Source: Bacteroidales bacterium (GTDB taxonomy: Bacteria > Bacteroidota > Bacteroidia > Bacteroidales > UBA6680). From it: 32,300 bases of DNA. Each line of letters begins with the position of its first letter. The first letter of the stretch is position 1. The position numbers and the translations under genes are program-made. The stretch is taken from NCBI GenBank assembly GCA_016926405.1, contig JAFGOQ010000104.1, positions 1 through 32,300 on the forward strand, written 5' to 3'. The notes under the pieces were generated by a model. The model was not told the DNA's origin and searched no databases. It saw only the letters and a program-made list of their open reading frames with translations. Shown here in pieces: positions 16,445-27,449 of the stretch.

Positions 16445-17134
16445 ATGAGTAGACTTACAAAAAATAAGAAGTTAGCTTTAGAAAAAATTGAAGCAGGAAA
16501 GTTGTACAGCCTTGAAGAAGCGTCATTGTTAGTTAAAGACATCACTACTACAAAGTTTGACTCATCAGTGGATATTGATATCCGTTTGGGAGTTGATCCT
16601 CGTAAAGCGAATCAAATGGTTCGTGGTGTTGTTACTCTACCTCATGGAACAGGAAAAGAGACAAGAGTTCTTGTTCTTTGTACACCTGATAAAGAGGAAG
16701 AGGCTAAAGCTGCTGGTGCTGACTACGTTGGTTTAGATGAGTATATCAACAAAATTAAGGGTGGTTGGACTGATATTGATGTTATCATTACTATGCCTAC
16801 TGTTATGGCTAAAGTTGGTGCTCTTGGACGTGTATTAGGACCTCGTGGTCTTATGCCTAACCCTAAGAGTGGTACTGTTACAATGGATGTAGCTAAAGCT
16901 GTACAAGAGGTAAAAGCTGGTAAAATCGATTTTAAAGTTGATAAGTTTGGTATTGTACATACCTCTGTTGGAAAAGTTTCTTTTGATCCACAAAAGATTA
17001 AAGAAAATGCAATGGAGTTTATTCAAACAATTAACAAACTAAAACCTACTGCTGCTAAAGGTGTTTATGTTAAGAGCATATACCTTTCTAGTACAATGAG
17101 CCCAGGTATTCAGATAGATGTAAAATCTGTTTAG
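16445..17134 (+). CDS. rplA: Large-subunit ribosomal protein uL1
   Basis: A 229-residue protein of the L1 stalk near the E site. Signatures are [26 protein letters not shown], and the conserved G[17 protein letters not shown]. Length matches bacterial uL1. In many bacteria uL1 represses its own mRNA by binding a leader that mimics the rRNA site; I could not identify such a mimic here. Confidence 0.97.
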   Translation: MSRLTKNKKLALEKIEAGKLYSLEEASLLVKDITTTKFDSSVDIDIRLGVDPRKANQMVRGVVTLPHGTGKETRVLVLCTPDKEEEAKAAGADYVGLDEYINKIKGGWTDIDVIITMPTVMAKVGALGRVLGPRGLMPNPKSGTVTMDVAKAVQEVKAGKIDFKVDKFGIVHTSVGKVSFDPQKIKENAMEFIQTINKLKPTAAKGVYVKSIYLSSTMSPGIQIDVKSV

Positions 17135-17161
17135 TGAATTAATTAAAAGAGCTTCAAAATT

Positions 17162-17680
17162 ATGAGAAGAGATGAAAAGCAACAAATCGTTGAATCAATA
17201 GCTCAACAAATTCGCGAAAACAACCATTTCTACCTTACTGATACTGCCGGTTTAGATGCCGAGGCTACTAGTTTGTTACGTAGAAAGTGTTTCGAGAAGA
17301 ACATTGAGTTAGTTGTTGTAAAAAATACGCTTCTTAAGCGTGCTTTTGAGCAACTAGATAATGATTACAGTGAACTGTATGACGTTCTTAAAGGCTCTAC
17401 TACGGTTATGTTTACCGAAGTGGGTAACGCTCCTGCTAAACTGATTAAAGAGTTCCGTAAAAAAGCGGACAAACCAGTTTTAAAAGGTGCTTTTGTTGAG
17501 GAATGTGCTTATGTTGGTGAAAACCAATTAGAGACATTAGCAACAGTTAAATCTAAAGATGAGCTTATCGGTGATATCGTGGCTCTACTTCAATCTCCAA
17601 TGAAAAATGTTGTTTCTGCTCTTCAATCGAGTGGACAAACAATTGTTGGTGTTTTGAAAACTTTATCTGAGAAAGAATAA
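17162..17680 (+). CDS. rplJ: Large-subunit ribosomal protein uL10
   Basis: A 172-residue base of the L7/L12 stalk. The N-terminal domain contains D-E-K-Q-Q-I-V-E-S-I-A, V-V-K-N-T-L-L-K-R-A-F and G-S-T-T-V-M-F. The C-terminal helical tail (about 135-172, S-P-M-K-N-V-V-S-A-L-Q-S-S-G-Q-T-I-V-G-V-L) is the docking helix for bL12 dimers. It follows rplA by 27 nt and precedes rplL by 36 nt, including a run of ten T. Confidence 0.96.
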   Translation: MRRDEKQQIVESIAQQIRENNHFYLTDTAGLDAEATSLLRRKCFEKNIELVVVKNTLLKRAFEQLDNDYSELYDVLKGSTTVMFTEVGNAPAKLIKEFRKKADKPVLKGAFVEECAYVGENQLETLATVKSKDELIGDIVALLQSPMKNVVSALQSSGQTIVGVLKTLSEKE

Positions 17681-17716
17681 TAATAAATAGTAATTTTTTT
17701 TTTAAAAATAGAAATA

Positions 17717-18091
17717 ATGGCAGATTTAAAGAAACTTGCTGAGGAGTTAGTAAACTTAACTGTGAAAGAAGTAAACGAACTAGCTACTATCTTAAAAGAT
17801 GAGTATGGTATTGAGCCTGCTGCTGCTGCTGTTGCAGTTGCTGGTCCTGCTGCTGGTGGCGAAGAGGCTGCAGCTGAGAAGACTTCATTTGATGTTGTTC
17901 TTAAGGCAGCTGGTGGTGCTAAACTACAAATCGTTAAGTTAGTTAAAGAGCTTACTGGTCTTGGATTAAAAGAGGCTAAAGAGGCTGTAGATGCAGTTCC
18001 TTCTACTCTTAAAGAAGGTGTGTCTAAAGACGAAGCTGAGGCATTAAAACAACAATTAGAAGAAGCAGGAGCTGAAGTTGAACTTAAATAA
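17717..18091 (+). CDS. rplL: Large-subunit ribosomal protein bL12 (L7/L12)
   Basis: A 124-residue acidic stalk protein. The N-terminal dimerization part (1-about 35) is followed by an alanine/glycine-rich hinge ([14 protein letters not shown], about 36-55) and the C-terminal factor-binding domain with [20 protein letters not shown]. It recruits translational GTPases. A strong hairpin with a T-run lies 25 nt after the stop, before rpoB. Confidence 0.97.
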   Translation: MADLKKLAEELVNLTVKEVNELATILKDEYGIEPAAAAVAVAGPAAGGEEAAAEKTSFDVVLKAAGGAKLQIVKLVKELTGLGLKEAKEAVDAVPSTLKEGVSKDEAEALKQQLEEAGAEVELK

Positions 18092-18116
18092 TTCTAGCCT
18101 AATATAGGTTTCTTCG

Positions 18117-18156
18117 GGTTTAGGATTCCGTTTATCGGAATTCTAAGCCTTTTTAT
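18117..18156 (+). terminator. Terminator/attenuator between rplL and rpoB
   Basis: A 14-bp stem (18117-18130 with 18136-18149, two G-T wobbles, core GATTCCG/CGGAATT), 5-nt loop TTTAT, then TTTTTATT. This matches an intrinsic terminator. As rpoB has no visible promoter of its own, it more likely acts as a partial attenuator lowering polymerase relative to ribosomal protein synthesis, as known at the same junction in Escherichia coli. Confidence 0.8.
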
Positions 18157-18195
18157 TGTTTATAGTTATCTCATTAAGTTCAACCAATTTGTTTA

Positions 18196-21100
18196 ATGAT
18201 GTCTGCAAAAAATATCACCGAAAGAATTAATTTCGCCTCCACAAAATACAATTTAGATTATCCAGATTTCTTGGAGATACAATTAAAGTCGTTTAGAGAG
18301 TTCTTTCAGCTTAATTCAACTAAGGAAGAAAGGTTAGAAGAACGTCTACACCAAGTATTTAGTGAAAACTTTCCTATTAGCGATACAAGAAATAATTTCG
18401 TTTTAGAGTTTCTTGATTATCAAGTTGATCCACCTCGTTATTCTCTTGAAGAGTGTATCGAAAGAGGATTGACTTTTAGTGTTCCAGTTAAAGCTAAATT
18501 GAAGTTATATTGTACAGATCCAGAGCATGAAGATTTTGATACTGTAATTCAAGACGTTTATCTGGGTACTATTCCATATATGACCGATAAAGGTACCTTT
18601 GTTATTAATGGTGCCGAGAGAGTTGTTGTATCTCAGTTACACCGTTCTCCTGGTGTATTCTTTGGTCAGAGTACTCATACCAATGGTACTAAATTGTATT
18701 CGGCTCGTATTATACCGTTTAGAGGTTCGTGGATTGAATTCGCTACCGATATAAATAACGTTATGTACGCTTATATTGATAGAAAGAAGAAGTTACCTGT
18801 AACTACTTTACTTCGTTCTATCGGTTTTGAAAGCGATAAAGAAATTCTAGAAATATTTGATCTAGCTGATGAAATCAAGGTTTCTAAAGCATCATTAAAG
18901 AAAGTTGTTGGACGTCGTTTAGCTGCTCGTGTTCTTAAAACATGGGTTGAAGATTTCGTAGATGAAGATACTGGCGAGGTAGTTTCTATCGAGCGTAATG
19001 AAGTTATTATTGATCGTGAAGTAGTTCTTGAAGCTGACCATTTAGAACAAATTCTTGATGCTGGAACAAAAGCTATTTTACTTCATAAGGATAATCAAAA
19101 TCAGAATGATTTTGCAATTATTTATAATACTTTACAAAAAGACCCTAGTAACTCTGAAAAAGAGGCTGTTATGCATATTTATAGACAATTGCGTAACTCT
19201 GAGCCACCTGATGAAGCTACGGCACGTGATGTTATCGACAACCTTTTCTTCTCTGATAAGAGATATGATCTAGGTGAAGTTGGTCGTTACCGTATTAATA
19301 CAAAATTAAAACTTGACCAGTCTATTGACACTAAAGTTCTTACTAAGAATGATATAATTGCAATCATCAAGTATCTTATTGAGCTTATTAACTCTAAGAC
19401 TGATGTGGATGATATTGATCATTTAAGTAATAGACGTGTTAGAACTGGTGGAGAACAATTATATAATCAATTTGGAGTTGGTTTAGCTCGTATGGCTCGT
19501 ACTATTCGTGAGCGTATGAATGTTAGAGATAACGAGGTATTTACTCCTACTGATCTTATTAATTCTAAAACTATTTCTTCGGTAATTAATTCATTTTTTG
19601 GGACAAATCAGTTGTCGCAGTTTATGGATCAGACTAATCCTCTGGCTGAAGTTACACATAAGCGCCGTTTATCGGCTCTTGGACCTGGAGGTCTTTCGCG
19701 TGAGCGTGCTGGTTTCGAAGTTCGAGATGTTCACTATACTCACTACGGACGTCTTTGTCCTATTGAGACCCCTGAGGGACCAAATATTGGTCTTATATCG
19801 TCTCTTTGTGTTTATGCAAAGATTAATGATATGGGATTTATCGAAACTCCGTATCGTCCTGTTACTAATGGTAAGGTAGATTTAGCTGATGAAGCGATTA
19901 CATACCTGAGTGCAGAGAACGAGGAGGGACGTATTATTGCTCAAGCAAATGCTCCATTAAATGATGATGGTACTTTTGTTAATCCTCGTATTAAGTCTCG
20001 TTTAGATGCTGATTATCCTCACTCTACTCCAGAAGAGGTTCAATTAATGGATGTTGCACCGAACCAAATTGCTTCGATTGCTGCTTCGTTGATTCCTTTC
20101 CTAGAGCATGATGATGCTAACCGTGCGCTGATGGGATCTAATATGATGCGTCAAGCTGTTCCATTGATTAGCCCTCAAGCTCCTATTGTAGGAACTGGTT
20201 TAGAGAAATTTGTGGTTCGCGATTCACGTGTTCAGATTGTTGCCGAAGGTGATGGTGTTATAGAATATGTTGACGCAGAAGAAATTGTGGTTAGATATGA
20301 TTTGACTGACGATGAGAAGTTTGTTAGCTTCGATCCTGAGGTTAAGCGCTATAAGCTGATTAAGTTTAGAAAAACTAACCAAAGCACTTGTATGAATCAG
20401 AAGCCTATTGTAGCTAAAGGCGATAGAATTACTAAAGGTCAGATTTTGACTGATGGTTATTCTACCGACAAAGGCGAATTGGCAATTGGTCGTAACCTTA
20501 AAGTGGCTTTTATGCCTTGGAAAGGTTATAACTTTGAGGATGCGATTGTTATTTCTGAAAAAGTTGTTAGAAACGATGTATTTACATCAATTCATATTGA
20601 CGAATACTCTTTAGAGGTTCGTGATACTAAGCGTGGTCTTGAAGAACTAACTTCTGATATTCCTAATGTTAGTGAAGAGGCAACTAAAGATCTAGATGAA
20701 AATGGTCTTATCAGAGTTGGTGCTCATATCACTCCTGGAGATATTTTAATTGGTAAAATTACACCAAAGGGTGAATCAGATCCTTCTCCAGAAGAGAAAT
20801 TACTTAGAGCTATCTTTGGTGATAAAGCTGGTGATGTTAAAGATGCTTCTTTAAAAGCTGGTCCTTCGTTACGTGGTGTTGTTCTTGAGAAAAAATTATT
20901 TTCTAGAGCTCAAAAGGATCGTAAATCGAAAGCTGCTGATAAGCCTATCATCGAGAAAATTGATCAAGAATTTGAGATGAAAGTTAGCGAGCTTTACTCG
21001 AAACTTATTGATAAATTATTTACTCTTGTTAGTGGTAAAACATCTCAAGGTGTTTTCAATTATATGGATGTGGAGATTGTTCCTAAAGGAACTAAATTCA

Positions 21101-22011
21101 CTCAGAAAATTCTTCAAGAGATTTTTTATAAGGATATTAACCCTAATGGTTGGACAACAGATAAGTCTAAGAATGATCTTATTTCGAAACTTATCTTTAA
21201 CTATAACCTGAAGATTAGAGTATTAGATTCAGCCTTTAAACGTAAGAAATATAATCTTACTATTGGAGACGAATTACCAACAGGAATTATTCAATTAGCA
21301 AAAGTTTATGTTGCTAAGAAACGTAAAATCCGTGTTGGTGATAAGATGGCGGGACGTCACGGTAATAAAGGTATTGTTTCACGAGTTGTTCGTGATGAGG
21401 ATATGCCGTTCCTTGAAGATGGATCTACTGTTGATATCGTACTTAACCCTCTTGGTGTACCTTCGCGTATGAACCTTGGACAGATTTACGAAACTGTACT
21501 TGGATGGGCAGGTCAGGAGCTTGGTCTTAAATTTGCTACTCCAATTTTTGATGGTGCTACACTTGATGAAATTAGTAGCTATACTGATGAAGCTAAAGTT
21601 CCTAAATATGGTAAAACATATCTTCACGATGGTGGTACAGGTGAAAGATTCGATCAGCCAGCTACTGTTGGTGTAATCTATATGCTTAAGCTTGGTCACA
21701 TGGTTGACGATAAGATGCATGCTCGTTCTATCGGTCCTTATTCGCTTATTACTCAGCAACCACTTGGTGGTAAAGCTCAGTTTGGTGGTCAGCGTTTTGG
21801 AGAGATGGAGGTTTGGGCTCTTGAGGCTTTTGGTGCTGCAAATATTTTGCAAGAGATTCTTACAATTAAGTCTGATGATGTTATGGGTAGAGCCAAAGCG
21901 TACGAGGCTATTGTTAAGGGTGAGCCAATGCCAATGCCTGGTATTCCTGAATCGTTAAACGTTCTACTTCACGAGTTAAGAGGTCTTGGCTTAAGTGTAA
22001 ATCTTGATTAA
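18196..22011 (+). CDS. rpoB: DNA-directed RNA polymerase subunit beta
   Basis: A 1271-residue core polymerase subunit. The rifampicin-pocket cluster is at 469-495 ([18 protein letters not shown]), with Asp478, His488 and Ser493 matching Escherichia coli D516, H526 and S531; Ala484 replaces S522. Further signatures are [34 protein letters not shown] and [12 protein letters not shown] near the C-terminus. There is a double ATG at 18196 and 18199; either could initiate. Length is typical of Bacteroidota. It follows the rplL attenuator and is separated from rpoC by 82 nt containing a 15-bp hairpin. Confidence 0.98.
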   Translation: MMSAKNITERINFASTKYNLDYPDFLEIQLKSFREFFQLNSTKEERLEERLHQVFSENFPISDTRNNFVLEFLDYQVDPPRYSLEECIERGLTFSVPVKAKLKLYCTDPEHEDFDTVIQDVYLGTIPYMTDKGTFVINGAERVVVSQLHRSPGVFFGQSTHTNGTKLYSARIIPFRGSWIEFATDINNVMYAYIDRKKKLPVTTLLRSIGFESDKEILEIFDLADEIKVSKASLKKVVGRRLAARVLKTWVEDFVDEDTGEVVSIERNEVIIDREVVLEADHLEQILDAGTKAILLHKDNQNQNDFAIIYNTLQKDPSNSEKEAVMHIYRQLRNSEPPDEATARDVIDNLFFSDKRYDLGEVGRYRINTKLKLDQSIDTKVLTKNDIIAIIKYLIELINSKTDVDDIDHLSNRRVRTGGEQLYNQFGVGLARMARTIRERMNVRDNEVFTPTDLINSKTISSVINSFFGTNQLSQFMDQTNPLAEVTHKRRLSALGPGGLSRERAGFEVRDVHYTHYGRLCPIETPEGPNIGLISSLCVYAKINDMGFIETPYRPVTNGKVDLADEAITYLSAENEEGRIIAQANAPLNDDGTFVNPRIKSRLDADYPHSTPEEVQLMDVAPNQIASIAASLIPFLEHDDANRALMGSNMMRQAVPLISPQAPIVGTGLEKFVVRDSRVQIVAEGDGVIEYVDAEEIVVRYDLTDDEKFVSFDPEVKRYKLIKFRKTNQSTCMNQKPIVAKGDRITKGQILTDGYSTDKGELAIGRNLKVAFMPWKGYNFEDAIVISEKVVRNDVFTSIHIDEYSLEVRDTKRGLEELTSDIPNVSEEATKDLDENGLIRVGAHITPGDILIGKITPKGESDPSPEEKLLRAIFGDKAGDVKDASLKAGPSLRGVVLEKKLFSRAQKDRKSKAADKPIIEKIDQEFEMKVSELYSKLIDKLFTLVSGKTSQGVFNYMDVEIVPKGTKFTQKILQEIFYKDINPNGWTTDKSKNDLISKLIFNYNLKIRVLDSAFKRKKYNLTIGDELPTGIIQLAKVYVAKKRKIRVGDKMAGRHGNKGIVSRVVRDEDMPFLEDGSTVDIVLNPLGVPSRMNLGQIYETVLGWAGQELGLKFATPIFDGATLDEISSYTDEAKVPKYGKTYLHDGGTGERFDQPATVGVIYMLKLGHMVDDKMHARSIGPYSLITQQPLGGKAQFGGQRFGEMEVWALEAFGAANILQEILTIKSDDVMGRAKAYEAIVKGEPMPMPGIPESLNVLLHELRGLGLSVNLD

Positions 22012-22015
22012 TATA

Positions 22016-22051
22016 ATTCCCTTACAGTAAGTTATTTTACTGTAAGGGAAT
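22016..22051 (+). promoter_or_regulatory. Perfect 15-bp hairpin between rpoB and rpoC
   Basis: 22016-22030 (ATTCCCTTACAGTAA) pairs perfectly with 22037-22051 around a 6-nt loop GTTATT, starting 4 nt after the rpoB stop. Only two T follow (ATCTTACT), so it is not a typical intrinsic terminator; an RNase III-type processing or mRNA-stability element is more likely. Confidence 0.65.
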
Positions 22052-22093
22052 CTTACTAGAGTACTTTTTTGTAAACAATTTAATTTTCATTAT

Positions 22094-25000
22094 ATGTCAT
22101 TCAGAAGAGATAATAAAGTTAAGAGTAATTTTACTAAGATCTCTATCGGACTAGCTTCTCCAGAAGAAATTCTCGAGCGTTCGAGTGGTGAAGTAACTAA
22201 GCCAGAGACCATTAATTATCGTACTTATAAGCCTGAAAGAGAAGGATTATTTTGTGAGCGTATTTTTGGCCCGGTAAAAGATTACGAATGTCATTGTGGT
22301 AAATACAAGAGAATCCGTTATAAGGGTATTGTATGTGATCGTTGTGGTGTTGAGGTTACTGAGAAAAAAGTTCGTCGTGAACGTATGGGACACATAGAGC
22401 TTGTTGTTCCAGTTGCTCATATATGGTATTTCAAATCATTACCAAATAAAATAGGTTACTTATTGGGTCTTCCTACTAAAAAATTAGACTCAATTATCTA
22501 TTACGAAAGATATGTTGTTATTAATCCAGGTGTTAAAGCCGAAGATGGTATCAATTATTTAGATTTCCTTACTGAAGAGGAGTATTTAGATATTATGGAA
22601 GCTCTTCCAAAAGAGCATCACCATTTAGATGATAGCGATCCAAATAAATTTATTGCTGCTATGGGTGCTGATGCACTTTTCCAACTTCTAAGCAGATTAG
22701 ATTTAGATGATCTTTCGTATACTTTACGTCATAAAGCAAATACAGAAACTTCGCAGCAACGTAAAAACGAAGCTTTAAAGAGACTTCAAGTTGTTGAAGC
22801 TTTCCGTGCCTCTGTTAATATTAATAAACCAGAGTGGATGGTAGTTAAAGTAGTTCCTGTAATTCCACCAGATCTTCGTCCGCTTGTGCCGCTTGATGGT
22901 GGTCGTTTTGCTACTTCTGACTTAAATGACCTTTATCGTCGTGTAATTATCAGAAACAACCGTCTTAAAAGACTTATCGAAATTAAGGCTCCAGAAGTAA
23001 TTCTTCGTAACGAGAAGCGTATGCTTCAGGAATCTGTTGATTCATTATTCGATAACTCTCGTAAAGCTAATGCTGTTAAGACTGATGCTAACCGTCCTTT
23101 AAAATCTCTTTCAGACAGTTTGAAAGGTAAGCAAGGTCGTTTCCGTCAGAACTTATTGGGTAAGCGTGTTGATTATTCTGCTCGTTCGGTAATTGTTGTT
23201 GGGCCAGAGCTTAAGATGAGTGAGTGTGGTATTCCTAAAGATATGGCTGCAGAGCTTTACAAACCCTTTGTAATTAGAAAACTAATTGAAAGAGGAATTG
23301 TAAAGACTGTTAAATCGGCTAAGAAAATAGTTGATCGTAAAGATCCTGTTATTTGGGATATCTTAGAGAATGTTCTTAAGGGACATCCTGTTCTTCTTAA
23401 CCGTGCTCCCACACTTCACCGTTTAGGTATTCAAGCATTCCAGCCTAAACTTATCGAAGGAAAGGCTCTTCAGTTGCATCCACTTGCGTGTACGGCTTTT
23501 AATGCCGACTTTGATGGTGACCAGATGGCTGTGCATTTACCTCTTGGTAATGCTGCTATTCTTGAGGCGCAATTATTAATGCTTGGATCGCATAATATTT
23601 TAAATCCTGCAAATGGTGCTCCAATTACTGTTCCTTCTCAGGATATGGTTTTAGGACTATACTATATAACAAAACCAAGACCGAATTCAAAAGGAGCTGG
23701 AATTAAGTTCTACTCTCCAGAAGAGGTTAAGATTGCTTATAACGAGAAAGCTGTTGCTCTTCACGCAAATATCGAAGTTTATACTAACGATGTTGATGAG
23801 AACGGTAACGTTATTAAGAGAATGATTGAGACAACTGTTGGTCGTGTTCTTTTCAACGAATTTGTACCTATTGAAGTTGGTTACATCAATACTCTTTTAA
23901 CTAAAAAATCGTTAAGAGATATTATTGCTAAAGTTCTTAAGGTTACAGGAACAGCTAAAACAGCTAAATTCCTTGATGATATTAAGTCTTTAGGTTACAA
24001 AATGGCCTTCACAGGAGGTTTGTCGTTTAATCTTAACGACGTTATTATTCCTGATGAAAAAGAGGCTTTTGTTGCTGAAGGTTATGCGCAAGTTGAAGAA
24101 GTTAGAAATAACTACGCAATGGGTTTCATTACCAATAACGAACGATACAATCAGATTATTGATATTTGGACGCATACAAATGCTAAGTTGACAACTACGT
24201 TAATGAATACTCTTATTAACGATAACGATGGATTTAACTCAGTTTATATGATGTTAGATTCGGGAGCGAGGGGTTCGAAAGAGCAGATTCGTCAGTTATC
24301 AGGTATGAGGGGTCTTATGGCTAAGCCACAAAAATCAGGTTCGGTTGGAAACGAGATTATTGAAAATCCAATTCTTTCGAACTTTAAAGAAGGGCTTTCT
24401 GTACTTGAGTACTTTATCTCTACTCACGGTGCTCGTAAGGGTCTTGCGGATACGGCTCTTAAAACTGCTGATGCTGGATATTTGACACGTCGTTTGGTTG
24501 ATGTTTCGCAAGATGTTATTATTCAAGAAGAGGACTGTGGTACTTTACGTGGTCTTGTTGCTACAGCAATTAAGAAAAACGAAGATGTTGTTGAGACTTT
24601 ATTCGAAAGAATTTTAGGTCGTACAGCTGTTCACGATATTCATCATCCATTAACAGGAGAGCTTATTGTTGCTTCTGGTGATGAGATTACAGATGAGATT
24701 GCTCAAATTATTGAGGAGTCGCCAATTGAGCAAGTTGAGATCCGTTCGGTACTTACTTGTGAAAGTGCTTTGGGTGTTTGTAGTAAGTGTTACGGACGTA
24801 GTTTATCTACTGGACGTATGGTTCAGAATGGTGAGTCTGTTGGTGTTATCGCTGCTCAGTCAATTGGTGAGCCAGGTACACAGCTTACACTTCGTACGTT
24901 CCACGTTGGGGGTACTGCATCAAACGTTGCGGCTGATTCAACTATTACTGCAAAATACGATGGTGTTATCGAGATTGAAGAACTACGTAGTGTAGAGAAG

Positions 25001-26359
25001 ATATCTGAAGATGGACAGAAAGTAAATATGGTAATTGGTCGTTTAGGTGAATTACGTATTGTTGATAAAAACACTGGTATTGTTTTAGCTAATCATAATA
25101 TTCCTTATGGTTCTAAATTATTCACTAGCAATGGTGCATCGGTTACAAAAGGCGATGTTCTTTGTGAATGGGATCCATATAATGCTCTTATCATTTCGGA
25201 GCTTTCGGGTAAAGTAGTTTTCGAAGATCTTATCGAAAATATTACTTATCGTGAAGAATCGGATGAGCAAACAGGATTTAGAGAAAAAGTTGTTAGCGAA
25301 TCGCGTGATAAGACACGTACACCAAACATTAAGATTGTTAATGACGAAGGAGAAGTTCTAAAAACTTATAACTTACCTGTTCATTCTCATATTAGTGTTG
25401 CCGAAGGTGATACTGTTAATACTGGAGATTCAATTGTTAAGATTCCTCGTTCTGTTGGTAAGTCTGGTGATATCACCGGAGGTCTTCCTCGAGTAACTGA
25501 GTTATTCGAAGCAAGAAATCCATCGAATCCTGCTGTTGTTGCTGAAATAGACGGAGAAGTTTCTTTCGGTAAGATTAAGCGTGGTAATAGAGAGGTTATC
25601 GTTACATCTAAGAGTGGAATGGTTAACAAATATCTTGTTTCGCTTTCTAAACAGATTCTTGTTCAAGAGAATGACTATATTAGAGCTGGTATGCCACTTT
25701 CTGATGGAGCAATTACTCCTCGTGATATTCTTAATATCGAAGGTCCTACTAAAGTTCAAGAATATATTGTTAACGAGATTCAAGAGGTTTACCGTCTACA
25801 GGGTGTGAAGATTAACGATAAGCATTTTGAGGTTATCGTTAGACAGATGATGCGTAAGGTAGAGATTGTTGACTCTGGTGATACTAAGTTCCTTGAAAAA
25901 CAACTTATTGACAAGCGTGAATTCATGAATGAAAATGATTGGATCTACGACAAGTATGTTGTTATGGATGCTGGTGATTCAAATAATCTTAAGGCTGGAC
26001 AAATTGTTACATTAAGAAAACTACGTGATGAGAATTCTATCTTAAAGCGTAAAGATCTTAAACCTGTTGTTGCAAGAGAAGCTATTCCTGCTACTTCGCA
26101 CCAGATTCTTCAGGGAATTACTCGTGCGGCGCTTCAGACTAATAGTTTTATGTCGGCTGCATCGTTCCAGGAAACTACTAAGGTACTTAACGAAGCTGCA
26201 ATTAATGGTAAAGTTGATGAACTTAATGGTTTGAAAGAGAACGTAATTGTTGGTCACTTAATTCCTGCTGGTTCTGGTAACCGTGCTTTCAACAACTTAA
26301 TTGTTGGGTCTAAAGAAGAATATGAAAAACTTTCTTCAACAAAAGAGATTGAAGAGTAA
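22094..26359 (+). CDS. rpoC: DNA-directed RNA polymerase subunit beta'
   Basis: A 1421-residue catalytic subunit. The N-terminal zinc site C-H-C-G-K-Y...C-D-R-C-G is near 65-85. The Mg-binding active-site motif N-A-D-F-D-G-D-Q-M lies at 470-478, with Asp472, Asp474 and Asp476. The second zinc cluster is formed by C-G-T-L-R-G and [13 protein letters not shown] (about 815-900). The trigger-loop region [15 protein letters not shown] follows. The C-terminal region is full length. It is the last gene of the polymerase operon and is closed by a strong terminator 22 nt after the stop. Confidence 0.98.
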   Translation: MSFRRDNKVKSNFTKISIGLASPEEILERSSGEVTKPETINYRTYKPEREGLFCERIFGPVKDYECHCGKYKRIRYKGIVCDRCGVEVTEKKVRRERMGHIELVVPVAHIWYFKSLPNKIGYLLGLPTKKLDSIIYYERYVVINPGVKAEDGINYLDFLTEEEYLDIMEALPKEHHHLDDSDPNKFIAAMGADALFQLLSRLDLDDLSYTLRHKANTETSQQRKNEALKRLQVVEAFRASVNINKPEWMVVKVVPVIPPDLRPLVPLDGGRFATSDLNDLYRRVIIRNNRLKRLIEIKAPEVILRNEKRMLQESVDSLFDNSRKANAVKTDANRPLKSLSDSLKGKQGRFRQNLLGKRVDYSARSVIVVGPELKMSECGIPKDMAAELYKPFVIRKLIERGIVKTVKSAKKIVDRKDPVIWDILENVLKGHPVLLNRAPTLHRLGIQAFQPKLIEGKALQLHPLACTAFNADFDGDQMAVHLPLGNAAILEAQLLMLGSHNILNPANGAPITVPSQDMVLGLYYITKPRPNSKGAGIKFYSPEEVKIAYNEKAVALHANIEVYTNDVDENGNVIKRMIETTVGRVLFNEFVPIEVGYINTLLTKKSLRDIIAKVLKVTGTAKTAKFLDDIKSLGYKMAFTGGLSFNLNDVIIPDEKEAFVAEGYAQVEEVRNNYAMGFITNNERYNQIIDIWTHTNAKLTTTLMNTLINDNDGFNSVYMMLDSGARGSKEQIRQLSGMRGLMAKPQKSGSVGNEIIENPILSNFKEGLSVLEYFISTHGARKGLADTALKTADAGYLTRRLVDVSQDVIIQEEDCGTLRGLVATAIKKNEDVVETLFERILGRTAVHDIHHPLTGELIVASGDEITDEIAQIIEESPIEQVEIRSVLTCESALGVCSKCYGRSLSTGRMVQNGESVGVIAAQSIGEPGTQLTLRTFHVGGTASNVAADSTITAKYDGVIEIEELRSVEKISEDGQKVNMVIGRLGELRIVDKNTGIVLANHNIPYGSKLFTSNGASVTKGDVLCEWDPYNALIISELSGKVVFEDLIENITYREESDEQTGFREKVVSESRDKTRTPNIKIVNDEGEVLKTYNLPVHSHISVAEGDTVNTGDSIVKIPRSVGKSGDITGGLPRVTELFEARNPSNPAVVAEIDGEVSFGKIKRGNREVIVTSKSGMVNKYLVSLSKQILVQENDYIRAGMPLSDGAITPRDILNIEGPTKVQEYIVNEIQEVYRLQGVKINDKHFEVIVRQMMRKVEIVDSGDTKFLEKQLIDKREFMNENDWIYDKYVVMDAGDSNNLKAGQIVTLRKLRDENSILKRKDLKPVVAREAIPATSHQILQGITRAALQTNSFMSAASFQETTKVLNEAAINGKVDELNGLKENVIVGHLIPAGSGNRAFNNLIVGSKEEYEKLSSTKEIEE

Positions 26360-26381
26360 AATATAAATTCTTATAAATTTC

Positions 26382-26413
26382 AAAAAGCCACCCTTTAAAA
26401 GGTGGCTTTTTTT
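26382..26413 (+). terminator. Rho-independent terminator after rpoC
   Basis: An 11-bp stem (AAAAAGCCACC at 26382-26392 with GGTGGC plus T at 26401-26411), 8-nt loop, and a seven-T run to 26413. It closes the secE-rpoC transcription unit. Confidence 0.9.
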
Positions 26414-26445
26414 ATTATCTTCAAGCTGAATTTTAAACTATAGAT

Positions 26446-26772
26446 ATGAATAATCAAGACAATAATCAACCAAAACCAGGAGAGTTAAATATTGAATTAT
26501 CAGCTGAAGTAGCTGAAGGAACATACGCAAATTTGGCTGTAATAACTCATTCACATGCCGAATTTATCTTAGATTTTGTTAGAGTAATGCCCGGAATGCC
26601 TAAAGCGCCAGTAAAATCGCGTGTAATTATTACACCAGAGCATGCTAAGCGTTTAATGCATGCTTTACAAGATAATTTAAAAAAATACGAGTCTACGTTT
26701 GGCAAAATAAAAGGCGACGATCAAGATCCTCATATACCTATGGGATTTGGAGGTCCTACAGCACAAGCATAA
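26446..26772 (+). CDS. DUF3467 domain-containing protein
   Basis: A 108-residue soluble protein whose core E-L-S-A-E-V-A-E-G-T-Y-A-N-L-A-V-I-T-H-S-H-A-E-F-I-L-D-F (split over residues about 17-45) and I-I-T-P-E-H-A-K-R-L-M-H-A-L match the DUF3467 family. The family has no established function; distant similarity in pattern to viral and phage structural or regulatory proteins has not been shown here. It lies directly behind rpoC in this and, from memory, in other Bacteroidota genomes, but after the rpoC terminator. No signal peptide or membrane segment is seen. The ends are low in complexity (N-N-Q-D-N-N-Q at the start, G-F-G-G-P-T at the end). Confidence 0.85.
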   Translation: MNNQDNNQPKPGELNIELSAEVAEGTYANLAVITHSHAEFILDFVRVMPGMPKAPVKSRVIITPEHAKRLMHALQDNLKKYESTFGKIKGDDQDPHIPMGFGGPTAQA

Positions 26773-26835
26773 TGAAGAAACAAATTTTACGAGGATATTG
26801 ATATCCTTCAGTATATATGTGTTGAACATATTTTA

Positions 26836-26884
26836 AATGAAGCAGTAAAAAAGAAGATTAATTTAACTTTTTTACTGCTTCATT
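26836..26884. terminator. Perfect 18-bp hairpin after the DUF3467 gene
   Basis: AATGAAGCAGTAAAAAAG (26836-26853) pairs perfectly with 26867-26884 around a 13-nt loop. The stem contains an A6/T6 tract, so it could end transcription on either strand, but no T-run follows the stem on the plus strand. It begins 64 nt after the DUF3467 stop. Confidence 0.55.
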
Positions 26885-26958
26885 ATTTATGATACTTTTT
26901 AAGTAACCCTGTTTTCGTTTTTTTCTTTATCTGAGATATAGCCATTTTGTTTAAATAA

Positions 26959-27036
26959 GTAGTTATGTTTTTAATATAATGTAGTTACGTTTTTAGAAAT
27001 ACACGCGAGAAAATAAAAAAAACACGCGTGAAAATT
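26959..27036. repeat. Phased operator-like repeat array
   Basis: Two copies of GTAGTTAYGTTTTTA (26959-26973 and 26981-26995) are followed by two copies of ACACGCGNGAAAAT (27001-27014 and 27022-27035). Start-to-start spacings are 22, 20 and 21 bp, i.e. about two DNA turns each. Further GTAGTTA copies followed by T-tracts are at 27066-27078 and 27356-27370. Confidence 0.6.
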
Positions 27037-27204
27037 TAAAACAGACACTATATTTTAATAAAGTTGTAGTTATCTTTTATAATAAGCTAATGTTACCTGT
27101 TGTAATTATGTAACTAAGCTATTTCATTTTTAATGATTGGTTAATTATTAATTCACCAACCTTAAACTATCACATAGTCCTTTTTTTTATGTTTAAAAGC
27201 AACT

Positions 27205-27252
27205 ACTACACTTCATATAACTTCTTTTAAAAGAAGTTATATGAAGTGTAGT
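27205..27252. repeat. 48-bp perfect palindrome
   Basis: Arms of 24 nt (27205-27228 and 27229-27252) are exact reverse complements with no spacer. It is enclosed by a second inverted pair, CC-T8-A at 27179-27189 and T-A8-GG at 27258-27268. The downstream arm ends in GTAGT, resembling the GTAGTTA repeats nearby. Confidence 0.85.
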
Positions 27253-27383
27253 TCACTTAAAAAAAAGGTCTGTATAATAGGCATAGTAAAGGCTTTTATT
27301 TTGGTTCTTTCTTTAGAACGGATTTAAATTAACCATAATTAGTGTTCAAAATCTTGTAGTTAGATTTTTAAACGATTGCAATG

Positions 27384-27414
27384 TTTGTAATAATAGAACC
27401 CTTTTCTATCTTTG
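27384..27414 (+). promoter_or_regulatory. Bacteroidota-type promoter of etfBA and the acyl-CoA dehydrogenase
   Basis: TTTG at 27384-27387, exactly 19 bp, then TATCTTTG at 27407-27414 (TAnnTTTG). The -7 box ends 35 nt before the etfB ATG. A GTAGTTAGATTTTTA copy ends 13 bp upstream of the -33 box, where an activator could bind. Confidence 0.75.
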
Positions 27415-27449
27415 GCTTTGATTCTTAGAAAATTACTAAAATAACAAAG

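Larger units (their letters stand above)
26773..27449. other. Repeat- and palindrome-rich intergenic region upstream of etfBA
   Basis: There is no gene on either strand over 677 bp. It contains, in order, an 18-bp hairpin (26836-26884), a phased repeat array (26959-27036), an isolated third GTAGTTA copy (27066), a 48-bp palindrome (27205-27252) inside outer T8/A8 arms, a fourth GTAGTTA copy (27356) and the etfB promoter (27384-27414). Each is listed separately. Confidence 0.7.

Noticed and set aside
21379-21852. 157-codon open frame antisense to rpoB
   Set aside because: It lies entirely within the conserved rpoB C-terminal coding region, has no recognizable domain and no start context.
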